DNA of 64,000 nt from Candidatus Nitrospira nitrificans (GTDB lineage: Bacteria; Nitrospirota; Nitrospiria; Nitrospirales; Nitrospiraceae), in NCBI RefSeq assembly GCF_001458775.1, contig NZ_CZPZ01000001.1, positions 310,001-374,000 of the forward strand. Reading direction: 5' to 3'. The stretch's first letter is position 1. Each line of letters starts with the position of its first letter. The notes beneath the pieces were generated by a model. The model made no database searches. It was not told where the DNA came from and was given only the letters and a program-made list of their open reading frames with translations. The translations under genes were made by a program, and so were the position numbers. Positions 60,783-64,000 of the stretch are shown here, piece by piece.

Positions 60783-62213
60783 ATGTTGACCGCGTCGGAT
60801 GTCACAGAGGTACTGACGGAGATTTCCCCTCTCCTTCGTGGCGGCTGGATTCAGAAGATTCAGCAGCCCACAGACCGTACCCTGGTGCTGGATGTGCGTG
60901 TACCGGGGCAGACACATCGGCTGTTGATCTCCTGTCAACCAGACACCGCTCGTGTGCACATTACCACCCACTCGCCGGTCAATCCTCCGACACCTCTACC
61001 GTTCTGTCAGTTTCTCAGAGCCCATGTCCAAGGAGCGCGGATCGACGATATTCGTCAGATCGGGAATGACCGTATCGTTGAATTGCAGATTGCCGGGAAA
61101 GAAGGATCGCACAGCATCGTGTGCGAATTGACCGGCAACAAGGCGAACATCCTGGTCCTCAATGCCGAACGTCGCGTACTGAGAGATCTCTCTCGTCAAC
61201 ACATGCTCACCGGACAGGCCTATGCCCCGCCACCGCAGCGCAACGCCGCCCACGATGCGACGCCCAGCCGTTTCGCACGTACGGTCAGAGATAGGCTCTC
61301 TGTTTCAGAAGCGATCGAGGCGTATTACCATAAACAGGAGACCACACGCTCCGCCGACCGGATCAAAGAAGCCCGTCTGCGCGTCCTCAAGAAAGCCCTC
61401 AAGAAAGAGCAGCGACTCATTGCGGCCTGGCGGAACGACCTCTCACGCGCCACCGCCTATCGCGACTATGCCCGATATGGAGAATTGATCAAGGCCAATC
61501 TTGGAGCAATCACGAAGGGAGCCGACCAGATTGAAATGACGGATTATTTCGATGACAGGCTCCCCACCATCACGATTCCACTCGATCCGATGAAGTCAGC
61601 CCAGGGCAATATGGACGACTATTTTCGAAAGCATCGCAAATATCTTGCCGCTGAGCGTGAACTCAAGCCGCGCATCGCGCAAGCCGAATACGGCGTCGAG
61701 CGGCTCCGCCGAGAGCTCACGCACATTGAGCAAGGAAGCTGGACCCCGCCCCCCGTACCTCCCGCGCATCTGAACAGGGCCATCCCCAAGGAACATCGCG
61801 CCATGGATCAACGCCGTGGTCCGTTCCGTCGATTTACCTCGACAGATGGGCTGCCGATTTTTGTCGGACGCAATGCTCGAGAAAATGACGAGCTGACGTT
61901 CGGGTTGGCCAAGAGCGACGATCTCTGGCTGCATGCTCGAGGGACGCCAGGATCTCACGTCGTCGTACGACTGGGCAAAGGGACCGAGCCCCCGCCGGAA
62001 ACCCTGCGGGACGCCGCCACGCTGGCGCTTCTCTATAGTGACCTGAAGAAAAGCGGTAAAGGCGATGTGATCTACACCAGGCGCAAGTGGGTCAAGAAAG
62101 CGAAGGGCCAGGCGCCCGGCGCGGTGATCGTGACCCAAGAGAAGTCACTGCACATGAACCTCGACAAGACCAGACTTGACGCGCTGAAAACTCGAGGAAC
62201 TTCTGAGCAGTAA
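60783..62213 (+). CDS. NFACT-family protein (RqcH/Rqc2-like, fibronectin-binding-protein type)
   Basis: 476 residues, somewhat shorter than Bacillus RqcH. The NFACT-N domain (1-150) has IVELQIAGKEGSHSIVCELT and NKANILVLNAERRVLRDLSR. A coiled coil follows (about 190-320). The C-terminal NFACT-R domain contains FVGRNARENDELTFGLAKSD and DLWLHARGTPGSHVVVRL. RqcH binds stalled 50S-peptidyl-tRNA and adds alanine tails in ribosome-associated quality control; older annotations call it a fibronectin-binding protein. Transcribed divergently from the HExxH gene. Confidence 0.9.
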   Translation: MLTASDVTEVLTEISPLLRGGWIQKIQQPTDRTLVLDVRVPGQTHRLLISCQPDTARVHITTHSPVNPPTPLPFCQFLRAHVQGARIDDIRQIGNDRIVELQIAGKEGSHSIVCELTGNKANILVLNAERRVLRDLSRQHMLTGQAYAPPPQRNAAHDATPSRFARTVRDRLSVSEAIEAYYHKQETTRSADRIKEARLRVLKKALKKEQRLIAAWRNDLSRATAYRDYARYGELIKANLGAITKGADQIEMTDYFDDRLPTITIPLDPMKSAQGNMDDYFRKHRKYLAAERELKPRIAQAEYGVERLRRELTHIEQGSWTPPPVPPAHLNRAIPKEHRAMDQRRGPFRRFTSTDGLPIFVGRNARENDELTFGLAKSDDLWLHARGTPGSHVVVRLGKGTEPPPETLRDAATLALLYSDLKKSGKGDVIYTRRKWVKKAKGQAPGAVIVTQEKSLHMNLDKTRLDALKTRGTSEQ

Positions 62214-62368
62214 CTCGTTTCTCGCATGGTGACCGTTCACGGCGCTCGGAGGGTGATGGCAACCATCACGTGTCATGTCTCCGTCTTAATTTCACACGTC
62301 TCCACATGAAGGAATAATGGTTTTCCTCGCCGTATGCGGTGTTCAGCACTATGATGGACGGAGAACTT

Positions 62369-62875
62369 ATGGAAGATCAACGAAGCACCTCATCATCAAA
62401 CGTTTCGGCGACTGTCCTGGTCGTCGATGACGAATCGTCGATCGTCACACTCTGCAAAGCACTGTTGGAAGGAGCGGGGCTGACGGTACTCGAGGCCGAC
62501 GGCAGCGCCGAGGCGCTCAAGATTTGCACTCACCACGAAGGTCCGATCAATCTCCTTCTCACAGACCTTGTGTTACCGCCGCGAGGTTTTCAACTTGCCT
62601 CGACCTCCAATCAATTTCCGCACGTCAACGGTCATGAACTGGCCGTTCGTGCGACCATGATTCGGAAAGGCCTCCGAATTATTTTGATGTCGGGGAATCC
62701 TGATAAGGAACTCGCCAGTCACGGGATCAAGCGGGGAACACTCCCGTTTTTGGCAAAGCCGTTCGAGCGTGACCGCCTGATCGCCCTCGTGCACAACGTG
62801 CTCGCACAGCCGGCGCCGACCCTTGGAATAGAAGACCGGCCCCGCGCAGCCAACGATACCCCCTGGTTCGGTTGA
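62369..62875 (+). CDS. Stand-alone receiver-domain response regulator with a loop insertion
   Basis: 168 residues from ATG 62369, preceded by GGAG at good spacing; upstream GTG/ATG codons are less likely. CheY-like fold: acidic pocket VLVVDDESSIV, phospho-acceptor Asp in LLLTDLVLPP, and Lys in FLAKPFERDR. About 12 extra residues (FQLASTSNQFPHV) sit right after the Asp, before NGHELAVRA. There is no output domain, so it probably acts through protein contacts or phosphotransfer. No kinase is nearby. Confidence 0.9.
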   Translation: MEDQRSTSSSNVSATVLVVDDESSIVTLCKALLEGAGLTVLEADGSAEALKICTHHEGPINLLLTDLVLPPRGFQLASTSNQFPHVNGHELAVRATMIRKGLRIILMSGNPDKELASHGIKRGTLPFLAKPFERDRLIALVHNVLAQPAPTLGIEDRPRAANDTPWFG

Positions 62876-62965
62876 ACACCAGAAAACGCGGCAGATGAGG
62901 CGAGCGTTCACTGAAAGCGATCGGCATCCGCTCCATCCGTGGATTACGCTTGGTTCTCTTGTATT

Positions 62966-63628
62966 CTAGGAATGCTCTGTCATGAACCATCCGGCAATCG
63001 ATAACCGCCGGTGCTCGCCGGCGGTCGGGTCCACGCGGCAGACTCGGTGGAATCGAGGAACAGTAAACATGACCAACGATCCGGGGCGAGGTTCGATACA
63101 GTGCGTCGGTATAAGATTGACAGGCTCCCCGGCGCGATCCGCTCGTCGCTCATAGATGATCAATTCCCCTCCCCAGTCAGGCTGCCATTCCTCATGAACG
63201 TAGGTCACGACGGCGATCCGACGTTTAGGCGCTCGACGGCCTTCCACGAGCCGACCCTGGTCCGTGTCGTCATGAGTCAACAGACAGTCGCCGGCGGCAT
63301 AGGAATAGTAATTGAATCCCACATGACGTCCGATGATATTCGGGAACGACTCGATATGATCTCGAATGCAGGGAAGCTCTAGCCGCGACAGAAATCGCCG
63401 CCCCTCCTCTGAACCGAGTTCAGCTTTCGCCCAGTTGCCGGAATTCGGAAAGTCTGCCCGAACATGTGGCAGATCGGAAAGACTTTTCCAGGATGCTCCG
63501 TTCATCTTTTCCCGAAAGAACCGTCGCTCGTCCGACGACCAGAAGTTTTCCACAACAAGCACCGGATTTCTCTGCAATGAAACCGACGACAAATCCGCCG
63601 GCGCAATCGTTGATTGAGCAATGTTCAT
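62966..63628 (-). CDS. 2OG-Fe(II) oxygenase family protein
   Basis: 220 residues, cytoplasmic. The iron ligands are HDDTD (HxD, near residue 118) and a distal His in FTVPRFHRVCRVDP; an Arg in the HRRLSIAGWF segment likely holds 2-oxoglutarate. The DSBH core includes VVTYVHEEWQPDWGGELIIY. It resembles prolyl-4-hydroxylase-like and SM-20-type enzymes that hydroxylate proteins, but the substrate is unknown. The start region carries a perfect inverted repeat instead of a visible ribosome site. Confidence 0.9.
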   Translation of the reverse strand: MNIAQSTIAPADLSSVSLQRNPVLVVENFWSSDERRFFREKMNGASWKSLSDLPHVRADFPNSGNWAKAELGSEEGRRFLSRLELPCIRDHIESFPNIIGRHVGFNYYSYAAGDCLLTHDDTDQGRLVEGRRAPKRRIAVVTYVHEEWQPDWGGELIIYERRADRAGEPVNLIPTHCIEPRPGSLVMFTVPRFHRVCRVDPTAGEHRRLSIAGWFMTEHS

Positions 63629-63636
63629 GCTTGATC

Positions 63637-63657
63637 ATACGTCCAGTGAGGACGTAT
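63637..63657. promoter_or_regulatory. Perfect inverted repeat upstream of the 2OG oxygenase
   Basis: ATACGTCC (63637-63644), AGTGA, GGACGTAT (63650-63657), eight bases upstream of the ATG at 63628. It can be a dimeric operator in DNA or a hairpin at the ribosome entry site in RNA. Confidence 0.6.
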
Positions 63658-63700
63658 ATCCTCTCTCTACTTCACCGTATCATCAGCCGGTCCAGTTCAC

Positions 63701-63736
63701 AAAAAAGAAGGGGGCACCACATTCTGTGGCACCCCC
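63701..63736 (-). terminator. Rho-independent terminator of the right-edge RRM gene
   Basis: In the minus-strand RNA, GGGGGUGCCAC pairs with GUGGUGCCCCC over 11 pairs (two of them G-U) around an AGAAU loop (63710-63736). It is followed at once by UUCUUUUUU (63701-63709). This is the clearest terminator in the window. Confidence 0.9.
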
Positions 63737-63761
63737 TCCGTCCTGTGTCTAGGCTGTTGGA

Positions 63762-64000
63762 CTACCAGCGATCGCGCTTTCCACCACCGCCACCACCGCT
63801 GCGACCGCCGCCTCCACCGAATCCACCGCGCCCACCACCGCCACCACCGGTACGCGGTTCTTGGGGACGTGCTTCATTGACAGTCAAAGTCCGGCCACCC
63901 ATCTCCGACCCATTGAGGGCTGTGATCGCCGCTTGCGCTTCGGAATCCGAGGACATTTCCACAAAGCCGAATCCACGGGATTGGCCGGTGAACTTATCCG
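63762..64000 (-). CDS. RRM RNA-binding protein with glycine-rich tail (5' end off window)
   Basis: The visible 79 residues begin inside the domain: [20 protein letters not shown] includes RNP1 (RGFGFVEM). The second helix ([20 protein letters not shown]) and the last strand follow. The tail is a Gly-rich run with a few Arg/Phe ([15 protein letters not shown]) ending in GKRDRW, typical of bacterial/cyanobacterial Rbp proteins. RNP2 and the start lie beyond base 64000. It binds RNA and is often cold induced. A strong terminator follows. Confidence 0.93.
   Translation of the reverse strand, partial: DKFTGQSRGFGFVEMSSDSEAQAAITALNGSEMGGRTLTVNEARPQEPRTGGGGGGRGGFGGGGGRSGGGGGGKRDRW

Noticed and set aside
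1-64000. CRISPR arrays, insertion sequences, integrases or prophage genes
   Set aside because: None seen: no regularly spaced repeats, no transposase or integrase motifs in any frame that I recognised.

Overview
The window looks like chromosomal DNA of a Nitrospira-type bacterium (phylum Nitrospirota). This assignment is an inference from gene content: a uppS-cdsA-dxr-rseP-proS block, TldD/TldE, a heavy-metal RND efflux operon with a c-type cytochrome, an orphan NuoI-like ferredoxin beside a PsiE-like membrane protein, and intergenic repeats of a type I associate with Nitrospira. Gene density is normal, and I see no insertion sequence, prophage, integrase or CRISPR array.

Layout. 1-9 kb: the end of a NarL-type response regulator, tRNA-Phe(GAA), an efflux operon on the minus strand (outer-membrane channel, adaptor, RND pump, small cytochrome c), an RNA methyltransferase, a coiled-coil protein and a divergent XRE regulator that appears to have a leaderless mRNA. 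9-20 kb: a three-gene minus-strand operon (115-aa protein, 182-aa membrane protein, 3275-aa RTX protein with a lipase-like head) behind a good sigma-70-type promoter. 20-25.6 kb: a ParE toxin remnant, YbhB/Raf-kinase-inhibitor-like protein, dienelactone hydrolase and the TldE/TldD protease pair. 25.8-32 kb: plus-strand isoprenoid, lipid and envelope block (uppS, cdsA, dxr, rseP, proS). 32-36 kb: a GAF-headed PilB/GspE ATPase, an MltC-like lytic transglycosylase and a PilZ protein. 36.6-39.7 kb: a DEAD-box helicase, an RRM protein and a small secreted protein. 39.9-48.7 kb: a 2933-aa cyclic beta-glucan synthase (NdvB/ChvB type), followed by an MlaC-like protein. 49.9-54.3 kb: small minus-strand genes, including a Crp/Fnr regulator and a compact row of micro-proteins around PsiE-like and NuoI-like genes. 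54.9-64 kb: a KimA/APC-type transporter, a PKD-like secreted protein, a DUF2059-like protein, an HExxH-motif protein, an RqcH-like NFACT protein, a lone receiver protein, a 2OG-Fe(II) oxygenase and a second RRM protein that runs off the right edge.

Much of the window deals with the envelope: undecaprenyl and phospholipid precursors, RseP, MltC, MlaC, cyclic glucans, efflux and a giant secreted protein. The least explained parts are the RTX operon, the micro-gene row around psiE/nuoI, and the HExxH protein. Several promoters share a TAGACT -10 element, and at least two genes appear to begin at or next to their predicted transcription start. Three diverged copies of one intergenic repeat are present. 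All assignments come from reading sequence and translations; no database search was run.
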